From positions 1-64,000 of the forward strand of contig DASZBS010000130.1 of assembly GCA_035943995.1 (NCBI GenBank): a stretch of 64,000 nucleotides of DNA. Reading direction: 5' to 3'. Positions 35,961-45,072 of this stretch are shown piece by piece; within the stretch, counting starts at the first letter, position 1, and each line of letters starts with the position of its first letter. The notes below the pieces were generated by a model. It worked only from the letters and a program-made list of their open reading frames with translations. It was not told the origin of the DNA and did not search any database. The DNA is from Vulcanimicrobium sp035943995. GTDB lineage: Bacteria; Vulcanimicrobiota; Vulcanimicrobiia; Vulcanimicrobiales; Vulcanimicrobiaceae. The position numbers and the translations under genes were made by a program.

Positions 35961-36713
35961 TTAAATCGGGATCGGCCCGACCTCGCTCCCTTGCAAGAAT
36001 TGCTGCACGATCGGATTCGGTGACTTCCGAATCTCGTCGACGGTTCCGTACGCGACGATCGCGCCCTCGAACAGCATCGCGATGTAGTCAGCCATGAGGT
36101 AGATGCTCTCCAGATCGTGCGAGACGACGACGGCCGTCCCGTTGAGCCGCTCCTGCAGCCTCACGATCGTGTCGGTGAGCACGTGGGTGATGATCGGGTC
36201 CAGTCCCGTGGTCGGCTCGTCGTACAGAACCGCTTGCGGGTTGGTGACGACGGCGCGCGCAAAGCCGGCGCGCTTGACCATCCCACCCGACAGTTCGGCA
36301 GGAAAGCGCTCCTCGACGTGAGCCAGCCCGACGGAATCGAGCGTCTCCGCAACGACCTTGCGGATCTCCGCATCTTTCATCTTCGAGTGCTCGCGCAGCG
36401 GGAGCGCGACGTTCTCGCCGACCGAGAGCGAATCGAAGAGCGCGGAGAACTGGAACGCGAAGCCGATCGTGCGGCGCAGATCGATCAGATCGCGTTCGCG
36501 CATCTCGGTGATGTCCTGGCCCTTGACGAACACGCGCCCGCTGTCGGGCTGCTTGAGACCGTTGAGCAGCCGCAGGATCGTCGACTTGCCGGCGCCCGAC
36601 AGGCCGATGATGCACGTGATCGCGCCCTCGACGATGTCGAGCGAGAGATTCTGCATCACGATCTTGTTGCCGTAGCGGACGCACACGTCGTCCAGCTGTG
36701 CCCAGACTGCCAT
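35961..36713 (-). CDS. mlaF: Lipid-transport ABC ATPase MlaF
   Basis: 250 residues. Walker A GLSGAGKST at 37-45, the signature LSGGMVKRAGFARA, Walker B VLYDEPTTGLDP and the switch His in VVSHD. The sequence is of the Mkl/MlaF branch, which powers MCE-linked phospholipid transport. It lies between mlaE and mlaD with overlapping or near-overlapping ends. Confidence 0.95.
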   Translation of the reverse strand: MAVWAQLDDVCVRYGNKIVMQNLSLDIVEGAITCIIGLSGAGKSTILRLLNGLKQPDSGRVFVKGQDITEMRERDLIDLRRTIGFAFQFSALFDSLSVGENVALPLREHSKMKDAEIRKVVAETLDSVGLAHVEERFPAELSGGMVKRAGFARAVVTNPQAVLYDEPTTGLDPIITHVLTDTIVRLQERLNGTAVVVSHDLESIYLMADYIAMLFEGAIVAYGTVDEIRKSPNPIVQQFLQGSEVGPIPI

Positions 36714-37489
36714 CAGGACGGACCGTAGAGCACGTACGAGAGCGTGAAGTTGAAGATGAAGATCAGGATGATCGACGTGACCACGGCACCGGTGGTCGCC
36801 TTACCGACGCCGGCCGCGCCGCCGCGCGTATGAAGGCCCTGATACGCGCCGATGATCGCGATGATCACACCGAAAATGACCGATTTGAACAATCCCTTGA
36901 GCACGTCGTTGAACGTAAGCGCTTGGCGCGCCGAGGTGATGAACGACTCTTGCGAGATGTGCGCGGAGATCCCGGCCACCCACATGCCGCCCAGGATCGA
37001 GATGATGTCGGCTAAGATGGTCAGCAGCGGCAGCATGATCACCAGCGCGACGAGCCGCGGGACGACCAGCATCCGCGTCGGCGAGAGGCCTAGCGACTGG
37101 AGCGCCTCGATCTGCTCGGTGACCACCATCGAGCCCAGCTCGGCCGCGATCGCCGCGCCGGTGCGCCCCGCGACGACGACGGCCGAGAGCATCGGCCCGA
37201 GCTCGCGCGCGCTCGTGAAGGCGACGACGCCGCCGACGAGGTTGCCGACCCCGAACTGAACTGCCTGGACGGCGCTCTCCAGCGAGAACACCATCCCCGT
37301 GAACAGCGAGGTCAAGACGACGATCGAAACCGACTGAACGCCCAGCAGATAGGCCTGATCCGCTGACTCGCGCACGCGAATGCGCAGGCCGACGATGAAC
37401 CGCAGCGCGTCACCGAGGAGTTGGGCCGCGCCACCCGCGTAGGCGAAGACGTTGGTCGTGCCTCGCCCGACGTCATCGAGCACCTTCAT
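36713..37489 (-). CDS. mlaE: Lipid-transport permease MlaE
   Basis: 258 residues, about five membrane segments, with the family motifs ELGPMLSAVVVAGRTGAAIAAELGSM and EQIEALQSLGLSP. Forms the inner-membrane part of the MlaFEDB complex. ATG overlaps the TGA of the preceding small coiled-coil gene. mlaB and mlaC are not present. Confidence 0.95.
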   Translation of the reverse strand: MKVLDDVGRGTTNVFAYAGGAAQLLGDALRFIVGLRIRVRESADQAYLLGVQSVSIVVLTSLFTGMVFSLESAVQAVQFGVGNLVGGVVAFTSARELGPMLSAVVVAGRTGAAIAAELGSMVVTEQIEALQSLGLSPTRMLVVPRLVALVIMLPLLTILADIISILGGMWVAGISAHISQESFITSARQALTFNDVLKGLFKSVIFGVIIAIIGAYQGLHTRGGAAGVGKATTGAVVTSIILIFIFNFTLSYVLYGPS

Positions 37490-37818
37490 TCCGCGCGCAG
37501 TTCCGCGAGCGCGTCGAGGACGCCTCGCACGGCCTCCACGCGCTTGCCGACGACACCGCGTTCGGCGGTGAGATTGAACTGCTGCAAATAGAGCTGCTCG
37601 AGCTCGCGGTCGACGTACCGCAACTGCCCTTGCGCCTCGCGCTCGTACGGTTCGAAGTAGCGCCGCACGGCATCCAAGTAAGCGCGTGCCGTCGTCGCAT
37701 CGACAGGCCCCGCGGCCAAGGCCCGCTCGATCCGGTCCTGCGCACTGCGCATCGCGCGATCGGTCAGGTGAAACGCGCCGACAGTCGCGACGAGCGCCGC
37801 GAGCCGGCCGTCAGCCAC
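37486..37818 (-). CDS. Unknown helical protein between rph and mlaE
   Basis: 110 residues, soluble, nearly all helical with coiled-coil character (YFEPYEREAQGQLRYVDREL). Its start overlaps the rph end by eight bases and its stop overlaps mlaE (ATGA). It has no known motif. The tight coupling to mlaE suggests either an accessory of the transporter or a passenger in the operon. Confidence 0.75.
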   Translation of the reverse strand: MADGRLAALVATVGAFHLTDRAMRSAQDRIERALAAGPVDATTARAYLDAVRRYFEPYEREAQGQLRYVDRELEQLYLQQFNLTAERGVVGKRVEAVRGVLDALAELRAE

Positions 37819-38530
37819 GCGCGAGCACCTCGAGTTGCGCCGCGAAGAGCGTTCGGATCCCGCCTTCGGCGAGGCCCAGGAGGCCGTCGAGCTGCTCGCG
37901 GCTGAAGGGCTCCCGCTCGGCCGTCCCCTGGACCTCCACGAAGCCGCCGGCGTCGGTCATCGCGACGTTCATGTCGACCTCGGCCCGGCTGTCCTCTTCG
38001 TATGGAAGGTCGAGGACAGACTCACCGCCCACGATCCCGACCGACACGGCCGCGATCTGCCCGGCGAGCGGCCACTTCTGCTTCTTCTCGGGGTCGAAAT
38101 GCTTGCGCAGCGCCAGCGCGAGCGCGACCCACGCGCCGGTGATCGACGCGGTGCGCGTGCCGCCGTCGGCGCCGATCACGTCGCAGTCGACGATCACCGT
38201 GCGCTCGCCGAGTTTCTGCATGTCGACGACGGCGCGCAGCGCGCGCCCGATCAGCCGCTGGATCTCGTGCGTGCGCCCGCCCAGGCGGCCCTTGGCGGCC
38301 TCGCGCTGGTTGCGCTCGGGCGTGGCGCGCGGCAGCATCGCGTACTCCGCGGTGATCCAGCCGGTCCCGCGCCCGCGCATCCACGGCGGCACCCGGTCCT
38401 CGATCGTGGCGGCGCAGATGACGCGCGTGTTGCCGAGCGAGATGAGCACGCTCCCGTCGGCAAACGTGAGATACCCCGGCTCGATGGAAAGGGGACGAAG
38501 CTGATCAGGTTCACGACCGTCGGCACGCAC
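37811..38530 (-). CDS. rph: Ribonuclease PH
   Basis: 239 residues from GTG 38530, chosen because RNase PH opens RxDGRxxDQLR, here RADGREPDQLRPLSI. GNTRVICAATIEDRVPPW and DCDVIGADGGTRTASITGA are the phosphorolytic core. It trims tRNA 3' ends using phosphate. Longer readings upstream are shadows. Confidence 0.95.
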   Translation of the reverse strand: MRADGREPDQLRPLSIEPGYLTFADGSVLISLGNTRVICAATIEDRVPPWMRGRGTGWITAEYAMLPRATPERNQREAAKGRLGGRTHEIQRLIGRALRAVVDMQKLGERTVIVDCDVIGADGGTRTASITGAWVALALALRKHFDPEKKQKWPLAGQIAAVSVGIVGGESVLDLPYEEDSRAEVDMNVAMTDAGGFVEVQGTAEREPFSREQLDGLLGLAEGGIRTLFAAQLEVLARG

Positions 38531-38603
38531 GACCGACGACGATTCGGCCGAACCCGTCCCGTTCCGCTTTTTTCGCGATCGCTCGAAGGGTCGTGACGAG
38601 GAG

Positions 38604-38840
38604 CTAGGCGGCGGAAACCTCGAGCAGCTCGATCGCGATTGCCGACGATGCGATGGCGGACGACGAGGGAATCTCCTCGCCCTTTTCGCGCGCAAACTCA
38701 ATCCAGAGGCGAATCCCCTCGCGCAAACTTTCTTTGGCTTCGTCTAGCGTATCGCCGGCACCGAACGCGCCGGGAACGTCCGGCGTATAGCCCCAAATCG
38801 AGCCGTCTTCCGCGCGCTCGTAGATCGCTTGATAGGTCAT
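38604..38840 (-). CDS. hicB: HicB-like antitoxin
   Basis: 78 residues from ATG 38840. The partial RNase-H-like HicB fold is seen in YQAIYERAEDGSIWGYTPDVPGAFGAGDTLDEAKES. No DNA-binding tail is obvious, so it is the short HicB form. It overlaps the end of hicA by four bases. Confidence 0.88.
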   Translation of the reverse strand: MTYQAIYERAEDGSIWGYTPDVPGAFGAGDTLDEAKESLREGIRLWIEFAREKGEEIPSSSAIASSAIAIELLEVSAA

Positions 38841-39046
38841 GGTTTCCAGCCTGCTGTTTTGACGATGACGGCGAACACTCCGCGGACGATCGTCGCTTGT
38901 CCATTCCGATGCCACGGCAGCGTAATCATTCCGGGGAGAACGGGGTGATCGAATACGCGATGGCTGCCGCTACCACGACGGCGTTGCCATACCCACCCTT
39001 CCCACTCGAGCCGCTTTTGAATGTCCCGTGCTTTCCTCGTTCGCAC
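38837..39046 (-). CDS. hicA: HicA-like mRNA interferase toxin
   Basis: 69 residues. The double-stranded RNA-binding fold of HicA, with catalytic His29 in GSGSHRVFDHP and the LPWHRNGQATIVRGVFAVIVKTAG end. It cleaves mRNA when freed from HicB. Toxin-first order with an overlapping antitoxin is standard. The pair sits alone between glmS and rph. Confidence 0.9.
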   Translation of the reverse strand: MRTRKARDIQKRLEWEGWVWQRRRGSGSHRVFDHPVLPGMITLPWHRNGQATIVRGVFAVIVKTAGWKP

Positions 39047-39160
39047 GGGACAATCGTGGTGCCTACGGTGGACCGCGCCATTTCGGCCATGTTACCGTTC
39101 ATCGCGAGAGCCAATCGTGCGCCGGAGCGACGGCCGGTCACACAGTTCGGTCCTCTGCGT

Positions 39161-40999
39161 TTACTCGACGGTGACCGTCTTCGCCAGATTCCGCGGCTGG
39201 TCGACGTCTTTGCCGTCGATGTCCGCGATGTGGTAGGCGAGGAGTTGCAGCGGGATCACGTTGACGATCGGCGACAGCAGCTCGTCGACGCGCGGTACCC
39301 ACAGTACATGATCCGCGAGTGCGGCGGCTTCTTCGTCGCCGTAGTTTGCGACTAGGATGATCGGGGCTTCGCGTGCTTTGGACTCGGCGATGTTCGACAG
39401 GATCTTCTCACGCACGCGGCCTTCGGTCACGATACCGACCACCGGCGTTTTGCTGTCGAGCAGTGCGATCGGGCCGTGCTTCATCTCGCCTGCGGCATAG
39501 CCCTCGGCGTGGATGTAGCTGATCTCTTTGAGCTTGAGCGCACCTTCGAGCGCGGTCGGGAAGTTCACGTAGCGGCCCAGGAACAGCGCGGAGCGCGCCT
39601 TGCGGACTTTCTTCGCGACCTTCTTCACGTCGTCCGACGTGTTCAGCACCACGTCGATGGCGGCCGGGAGCAGCTTCGTGCCCTCGGCGATCTCGCGCAG
39701 GCGCTCGATCGGCGCCGACTTGCGCACGCGCGCGAGGTAGAGCGCCAGGAGCACGGCGGCGATCGCTTGCGAGACGTACGTCTTCGTTGCCGCGACGGAG
39801 ATTTCGGGGCCGCCGCGCGTGTACAGCGTCGCGTCGGCCATGCGGGTGAGGTGCGAGCCGACGACGTTGGAGATGCCGATGATCGGCGCGCCTTCGTCCT
39901 TGGCGATCTTTACCGCTTCGATCGTGTCGGCGGTCTCGCCCGACTGCGACATGGCGATCGTCAGCGTGCGCGCGTCCATGTAGCGGTCGCCGTAGCGGAA
40001 CTCGCTTGCGAGCTCCATCTCGACGGGCAGCTTGCACAGCGCGCGCATCAGGTACATGCCGACCATGCCGGCATGGTACGCGGTGCCGCAGCCGGTGATC
40101 GAGATCTTCGTCATCGCGCGCAGCACGATCTCGTCGATCTTGAGCTCCGCGCCGAGCTGCACGTCGTGGTTTTCGTCGATGCGGCCGGCCAGCGTCTCCT
40201 TGACGACGTTGGGCTGCTCGAAGATCTCCTTGAGCATGAAGTGCTTGAAGCCGGACTTCTCCGCCGACGTCGCGTCCCACGATATTTGCTGCACCTCGCG
40301 CTCCACCGGCTTACCGTCGAACGCGGTGAGCGTGTAGCCGTCCTGGCCGACGTCGACGACCTCGCCCTCTTGCAGGATGATGATGCGCTTGGTGTACTGC
40401 AGCATCGCGGGGATATCCGACGCGACGAACATCTCGTGGTCGCCCAGGCCGACGATCAGCGGCGTCGCGCCGTTGCGGGCGAAGATCAGCCGGCCCGGCG
40501 TGTCCGACGAGATGATGCCCAGCGCGAACGCGCCGCGCACGAGCGCGAGCGTCTCGCGCACCGCCTGCACGAGGTCACCCTTGTAACGCGTCTCGATGAG
40601 GTGCGCGAGCACCTCGGTGTCGGTCTCGGACTTGAAGACGTGGCCTTGCGCGAGTAGTTGCGCGCGCAGCGACGCGTAGTTCTCGATGATGCCGTTGTGC
40701 ACGACGGCGAAGCGCCCGGTGCAGTCCATGTGCGGGTGCGCGTTCGCGTCCGACGGGCGGCCGTGGGTCGCCCAGCGCGTGTGCCCCAGGCCCGTCGTCC
40801 CGTGCAGCGACTCGCCGTTGGCGAGCCGGGCAGCCAGGTTGGACAGCTTGCCTTCGGCCTTGGAGCCGACGAGATTGCCGTCGGCGTCGATCACGGCGAT
40901 GCCGGCGGAGTCGTACCCCCGGTACTCCAGCCGCCGCAGCGAGTCCATGATGATGGGGACGCTATCGCGCTTCCCGATGTATCCGACGATGCCGCACAT
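39161..40999 (-). CDS. glmS: Glutamine-fructose-6-phosphate aminotransferase
   Basis: 612 residues. Mature N-terminus CGIVGYIGKRDS with the nucleophile Cys2, glutaminase domain 1-240, then two SIS sugar-isomerase domains (TGCGTAYHAG, SQSGETADT) and the C-terminal DQPRNLAKTVTVE. It makes glucosamine-6-P, the substrate of GlmM encoded at 16222-17571. Only 53 bases separate it from rpoZ, too few for a glmS ribozyme. Confidence 0.97.
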   Translation of the reverse strand: MCGIVGYIGKRDSVPIIMDSLRRLEYRGYDSAGIAVIDADGNLVGSKAEGKLSNLAARLANGESLHGTTGLGHTRWATHGRPSDANAHPHMDCTGRFAVVHNGIIENYASLRAQLLAQGHVFKSETDTEVLAHLIETRYKGDLVQAVRETLALVRGAFALGIISSDTPGRLIFARNGATPLIVGLGDHEMFVASDIPAMLQYTKRIIILQEGEVVDVGQDGYTLTAFDGKPVEREVQQISWDATSAEKSGFKHFMLKEIFEQPNVVKETLAGRIDENHDVQLGAELKIDEIVLRAMTKISITGCGTAYHAGMVGMYLMRALCKLPVEMELASEFRYGDRYMDARTLTIAMSQSGETADTIEAVKIAKDEGAPIIGISNVVGSHLTRMADATLYTRGGPEISVAATKTYVSQAIAAVLLALYLARVRKSAPIERLREIAEGTKLLPAAIDVVLNTSDDVKKVAKKVRKARSALFLGRYVNFPTALEGALKLKEISYIHAEGYAAGEMKHGPIALLDSKTPVVGIVTEGRVREKILSNIAESKAREAPIILVANYGDEEAAALADHVLWVPRVDELLSPIVNVIPLQLLAYHIADIDGKDVDQPRNLAKTVTVE

Positions 41000-41052
41000 G
41001 GTGGTGACGACCTCCGTGGTCGCCCTCGGGTTTCCCTACCCGGCGCCGCTCG

Positions 41053-41271
41053 CTACTTGATGCCCTCTTTGGTGCGCTTGTAGGGGATTTTGCCGAGGCG
41101 AACTTCGTTGAACGCCGTCGAGACGGGCTTGTTGGGGTTGACGCGCTCGGTGAGCGGAGGGGCCCCGTTGTTGAGCTGCTTGGCGCGCTTGGTCACGACG
41201 TTGACCAGAGAAAACTTCGAGTCTACGTGCCGGAGCAGGCCGTCGAGGTCGCCGAATACTGAGTCACTCAC
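41053..41271 (-). CDS. rpoZ: RNA polymerase omega subunit
   Basis: 72 residues from GTG 41271, overlapping the last base of the gmk stop. LRHVDSKFSLVNVVTKRAKQL is the conserved omega helix that contacts the beta' subunit. gmk-rpoZ order is found in many bacteria. Confidence 0.92.
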   Translation of the reverse strand: MSDSVFGDLDGLLRHVDSKFSLVNVVTKRAKQLNNGAPPLTERVNPNKPVSTAFNEVRLGKIPYKRTKEGIK

Positions 41272-41888
41272 TAGCTGTCTTCCAATTCTTTGAGGCGGGT
41301 GTCGGGGACGCGATGGATGCGGTACCGTTCGGCCCGCACGATCGCCGCGAGGTCGTCGACCGCTTGGTGCGGCTGCGCTTCCTCGTTGATCACGAGATAA
41401 TCGAACCGCCGAGCGAAGGTGAACTCGTCGTGCGCGATTTCCAGCCGCGCGGCGATCTGCTCGTTCGTCTCGGTGCGCCGCGTCTCGAGGCGCGAGCGAA
41501 GGTACGAGAACTTGTCGGGGACGATGAAGATGAGGACCGCGTCGGGGAATCGTTCCTTGATGGCGAGCGCGCCGTTCACTTCGGGCTTCGAGACGATGTC
41601 GTAACCGTCGCGCAGCTTGTCTTCGATGAACGAGCGCGGCATGCCGTAGAGGTTGTCGTTGTACTCGCGCCACTCCAGGAACGCGCCCGCCTCGATGCGC
41701 CGGCGAAACTCGCCGTGCTCGAGGAAGAAGTAATCGACCTGATCGCGCTCGCCCGCGCGCGGCGCGCGCGTGGTAGCGGAGATCGAGTAGAGGAGACGGT
41801 CGTGGCGAGCCATCAGGCCTTCCACCAACGTGTCCTTCCCCGCGCCCGACGGGCCCGACACGACGAACAACAGACCCGGGCCGGTCAG
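41271..41888 (-). CDS. gmk: Guanylate kinase
   Basis: About 205 residues. P-loop SGPSGAGKDT near the N-terminus, ATTRAPRAGERDQVDYFF for GMP binding, and ETRRTETNEQIAARL as the lid. It phosphorylates GMP to GDP. A perfect AGGAGG lies nine bases before CTG 41888, which gives a normal family N-terminus (x-TGPGLLFVVSGPSG). The ATG/GTG alternatives are GTG 41906 and GTG 41921, neither with a ribosome site. I prefer the CTG start. Confidence 0.92.
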   Translation of the reverse strand: MTGPGLLFVVSGPSGAGKDTLVEGLMARHDRLLYSISATTRAPRAGERDQVDYFFLEHGEFRRRIEAGAFLEWREYNDNLYGMPRSFIEDKLRDGYDIVSKPEVNGALAIKERFPDAVLIFIVPDKFSYLRSRLETRRTETNEQIAARLEIAHDEFTFARRFDYLVINEEAQPHQAVDDLAAIVRAERYRIHRVPDTRLKELEDS

Positions 41889-41959
41889 AACGCCTCTCCT
41901 CCTCACGAATGGGGCAAACACGGAGAAATACGGAAACGGCGGGAAAGCACCTGCCCGCC

Positions 41960-43696
41960 ATGACCACCGACTGGATCCTCGTGCGCCGCGCCGCGGCCGA
42001 GCTGGAGCGCGCTTTGCGGGGCGGCCGGGTCACCGACGTGGGGCTGGTGGACGACGGGCGGGTCGCGGTGCAGTTCGGGGGCCTCAAGAAACGCGGCCCG
42101 GCGACCCTGGCGGTGGACGCGTTCGGGTCCCCGCCGCTGGTGACCCTGGACGACGCCGAGCTCGCGCTGGCGGTCGACCCCGGCTGGCTTCGGGCGGCCG
42201 GAGCGACCCTGCGCGGGATGCGGCTGACCTCGGTGCGCGCGCGCCATGGCGACCGGGTCCTGGTGCTCTCGTTCGGGAGCGCGTCGCGGTTCGGGGTCGA
42301 GAGCGAGTCGCGGTTGGTGCTGGAGCTCGTGCCGCGGTACGGCAACGTCGTGCTGCTGCACGACCGGATGGTCGTCGCGGCGGCGAAGCAGTTCTCGCCC
42401 GCGGAGAACGAGGCGCGCTCGGTCCAGGTCGGCCTGCCGTACGAGCCGCCTCCGCTCCAGCAACCGTCGCTGGATTTCGCGGCATTCGTGCAAGCGCTCG
42501 CGGCGGCTGCCGACGCGAAGGCGCGGACGCGCGCGCTCGGTGGCTACTTGCCGGAGATTCCGCGGCTGATCGCCGCGTCGCTGATCGCGCAGAGCGACGC
42601 GATCCCGTGGCCTTCGCCGACTAGGCGCGCGGAGTGGCTCGAAGAGCGCGCACGCGCGTTGCTGTCCGCGACCGAAGGCGAACCGGACGGGCTCGGCGAC
42701 GTTCACGTCTACCGCGATGCAGACGGGGCTGTCGTCGCCGCGCATGTGTTCGCGCTCGCGCAGTACGCCGAGCTCGCGCACGAAACCGTGCCGTCGCTCC
42801 TGGACGTATTCGCCGAGACGCGGTCCGCGACGCTGCGTGCGAAACGCGGCGACGCGACCGAACGCCGCCGCGCATCGTTGCACGCGCGCGTCGGCAAACG
42901 CGCGCGCGCGACGGACGAGGAGCTGGCCGCGGTCGCCATACGCATCGCCGACGCGGCCGCGCGCGACCGCCTGCGCGAGAGCGGCGACGCGCTGTTCACG
43001 CACCTGCACGAGATCCCGCCCGGCACGACGACCTTTGTCCCGCCGACGAACCCCACGCTGACGATCGTGCTCGACCCCGAGCTCGACGTCAACGCGAACG
43101 CGCAGCGCTACTACGCGCGCTATCGCAAGGCCGCCGACGCGCTGCCGCATCTGGAGAAACGGCGCGCCGCGCTCGCCGCGCGGCGCGAAGCGCTCGACGC
43201 GCTCGCGTTCGAGGCGGAGCGCGCCGACGCACCCACGCTGCCGGAGCTCGAAGCGGACCTCGACGAGCTCGAAGGCCGCCCGCCGCAACGCGTCGCGCAG
43301 TCGGCCGCCAAACGCCGCGCGCCGCTGCGCCTCGACCGGCCGTCGGGCGCGCGCATCTACGTCGGCCGCTCGCCACGCGAGAACGTGGAAGTGACGTTCA
43401 AGATCGCGCGCCCGGACGATCTGTGGTTCCACGCGCGCGGCATCCCCGGCTCGCACGTCGTGCTGCAAACCGCGCCCGGGAGCGCGCCGCACGACGACGA
43501 CCTCGCCGCGGCAGCCGATCTCGCCGCGGCGCACAGCAAAGCGCGCAACGCGCCGCGCGTCGAGATCGACTACACGGAGCGCAAGTACGTGCGCAAGCAG
43601 CGCGACGCGGGCCCGGGCATGGTGTGGTACACGAACGCGCGCACGCGCGTCGGAAACCCGGATCCCAAAACGCCGGCTACGTCGGGTGCGGGTTGA
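41960..43696 (+). CDS. rqcH: NFACT/Rqc2 family ribosome-quality-control protein (RqcH)
   Basis: 578 residues from ATG 41960. The NFACT-N domain comes first, a middle coiled coil (Arg/Ala-rich helices at about 300-430) follows, and the NFACT-R domain holds the DLWFHARGIPGSHVVLQ core near residue 500. Such proteins bind stalled 50S subunits and add C-terminal alanine tails; many older records call them fibronectin-binding. Divergent from gmk with about 70 bases between. Confidence 0.93.
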   Translation: MTTDWILVRRAAAELERALRGGRVTDVGLVDDGRVAVQFGGLKKRGPATLAVDAFGSPPLVTLDDAELALAVDPGWLRAAGATLRGMRLTSVRARHGDRVLVLSFGSASRFGVESESRLVLELVPRYGNVVLLHDRMVVAAAKQFSPAENEARSVQVGLPYEPPPLQQPSLDFAAFVQALAAAADAKARTRALGGYLPEIPRLIAASLIAQSDAIPWPSPTRRAEWLEERARALLSATEGEPDGLGDVHVYRDADGAVVAAHVFALAQYAELAHETVPSLLDVFAETRSATLRAKRGDATERRRASLHARVGKRARATDEELAAVAIRIADAAARDRLRESGDALFTHLHEIPPGTTTFVPPTNPTLTIVLDPELDVNANAQRYYARYRKAADALPHLEKRRAALAARREALDALAFEAERADAPTLPELEADLDELEGRPPQRVAQSAAKRRAPLRLDRPSGARIYVGRSPRENVEVTFKIARPDDLWFHARGIPGSHVVLQTAPGSAPHDDDLAAAADLAAAHSKARNAPRVEIDYTERKYVRKQRDAGPGMVWYTNARTRVGNPDPKTPATSGAG

Positions 43697-43711
43697 GCTC
43701 GATGCTACTCG

Positions 43712-44722
43712 CTATGGACCTTCCGCGAGCGCCGCGCGCAGCGCTTCGACTACGCGGGGGTCGTACGCCGTCGCGCGCGACGACTCGATGTTCGCAAGCG
43801 CGTGGCCCGGGCTCAGGGCCGCGCGCCACGGCCGCGCGTCCGTCATCGCGCAATAGGCGTCGGCCACGGCCACGATGCGGCCGCTAAGCGGGACCGCTTC
43901 GCCTCGCAGGCCGCCGGGATAGCCCGCGCCGTCCCAGCGCTCGTGGTGCGTCGTCGCGACGACCAGGGCGGTGCGCAGCAGCGGGCTCGTCGGGTCGCCG
44001 AGGATCGCGCGGGCGTGCGTGACGTGCTCGCGCACGAGCGCGAGGTCGGCGGATTCGAGCCGCACGGTCTCGTGCAAGATGCGATCGGGGAACGCGATCT
44101 TGCCGATGTCGTGCACGCGCACCGCGCGCGCGAGCAGCTCGCGCTCCGACGTTGCCATCCCCAGCCGCTTCGCGAGGCGGACCGTCAGCGCCGTGACGCG
44201 CTCCGCGTGCCGCGCGAGCAACGGATCGCGCGCGCGCAGCGTCTCGAACAGCGCGTCGAGCAGCACGCCGTCGCGCGCCGACAGCTCCTTCTCCGCCTTG
44301 CGGGCGCGCGCGCCGTGCTCGTCGGCGCGCGTGACGGCATCGCGGCGGCGGCGGTCCGTCGCCAGCGCGTTCGTCGCGATCGCGAGGAACTCGACCGGAT
44401 CGACGGGCTTGGTCAAGAAGCCGATCGCGCCGGACCGCAGCGCCGTGCGGCGCAGCTCGCGCTCGTCGTTCGCGGTGACCATCATGAACGGGACGTTCTC
44501 GCGGCCGGGGATCGCGCGCAGCTTGTCCGCAAACTCTAGCCCGCTGATGTCCGGCATCGTCTGATCGAGCACCGCGAGGATCGGGATCTTCGTCTCGGCC
44601 CACGCCAGCGCGGGCTTCGGTTCGGTAAAGCACTGCGAGACGACGCCGGGGATCTTGCTCAGCACCTTCGCGTACAGGCGCAGGTTGGGCTCGTGGTCGT
44701 CGAGGACCAGCACCTCGCTCAC
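43712..44722 (-). CDS. Response regulator with HD-GYP c-di-GMP phosphodiesterase domain
   Basis: 336 residues from GTG 44722. The receiver has acidic pocket DD at 8-9 and phospho-acceptor Asp53 in VLDQTMPD. The HD-GYP domain holds the metal ligands HD at 204-205, HHE at 259-261 and the signature GYP at 267-269. It should break down c-di-GMP when phosphorylated. Third gene of a kinase, Hpt and regulator unit; start overlaps the Hpt stop (GTGA). Confidence 0.93.
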   Translation of the reverse strand: MSEVLVLDDHEPNLRLYAKVLSKIPGVVSQCFTEPKPALAWAETKIPILAVLDQTMPDISGLEFADKLRAIPGRENVPFMMVTANDERELRRTALRSGAIGFLTKPVDPVEFLAIATNALATDRRRRDAVTRADEHGARARKAEKELSARDGVLLDALFETLRARDPLLARHAERVTALTVRLAKRLGMATSERELLARAVRVHDIGKIAFPDRILHETVRLESADLALVREHVTHARAILGDPTSPLLRTALVVATTHHERWDGAGYPGGLRGEAVPLSGRIVAVADAYCAMTDARPWRAALSPGHALANIESSRATAYDPRVVEALRAALAEGP

Positions 44723-45072
44723 GGCAGGCTCGCGCGGTACGCGCGCACTTCCTCCTCGACCCGCACGTACGCCGCACCGATGGCGTCGACACGCTCGCGC
44801 GCGCCGTCCAGGTCGCCGGTGCGCGCGCGCGCATCGAGCTCCGTCGCGAGCGCGTACACGGCGGTCGCGCCGATCGTGCCGGCGCTGCCCTTGATGCCGT
44901 GCGCGGCGCGCGCGACGACGCTTGCGTCGTGCGACGCCAGCCCGTCCTCGAGCGCGCGGCGGTGCTTCTTGCCCGTTTCGAGCGCCATCTCCAGCAGGTC
45001 GGCGATCCCGGTGACGTCGTCCTCGAACGCCTCTTGCAGGCGCCACAGGTCGAGCACCGCCTTATCCGGCAA
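44719..45072 (-). CDS. Histidine phosphotransfer (Hpt) protein
   Basis: 117 residues, TTG start overlapping the end of the kinase gene by 11 bases. Phospho-accepting His58 in AARAAHGIKGSAGTIGA, within a four-helix bundle. It should carry phosphate from the hybrid kinase receiver to the downstream HD-GYP regulator. Confidence 0.93.
   Translation of the reverse strand: MPDKAVLDLWRLQEAFEDDVTGIADLLEMALETGKKHRRALEDGLASHDASVVARAAHGIKGSAGTIGATAVYALATELDARARTGDLDGARERVDAIGAAYVRVEEEVRAYRASLP

Noticed and set aside
41000..41052. glmS ribozyme upstream of glmS
   Set aside because: Only 53 bases separate glmS from rpoZ and no ribozyme core motifs are present.
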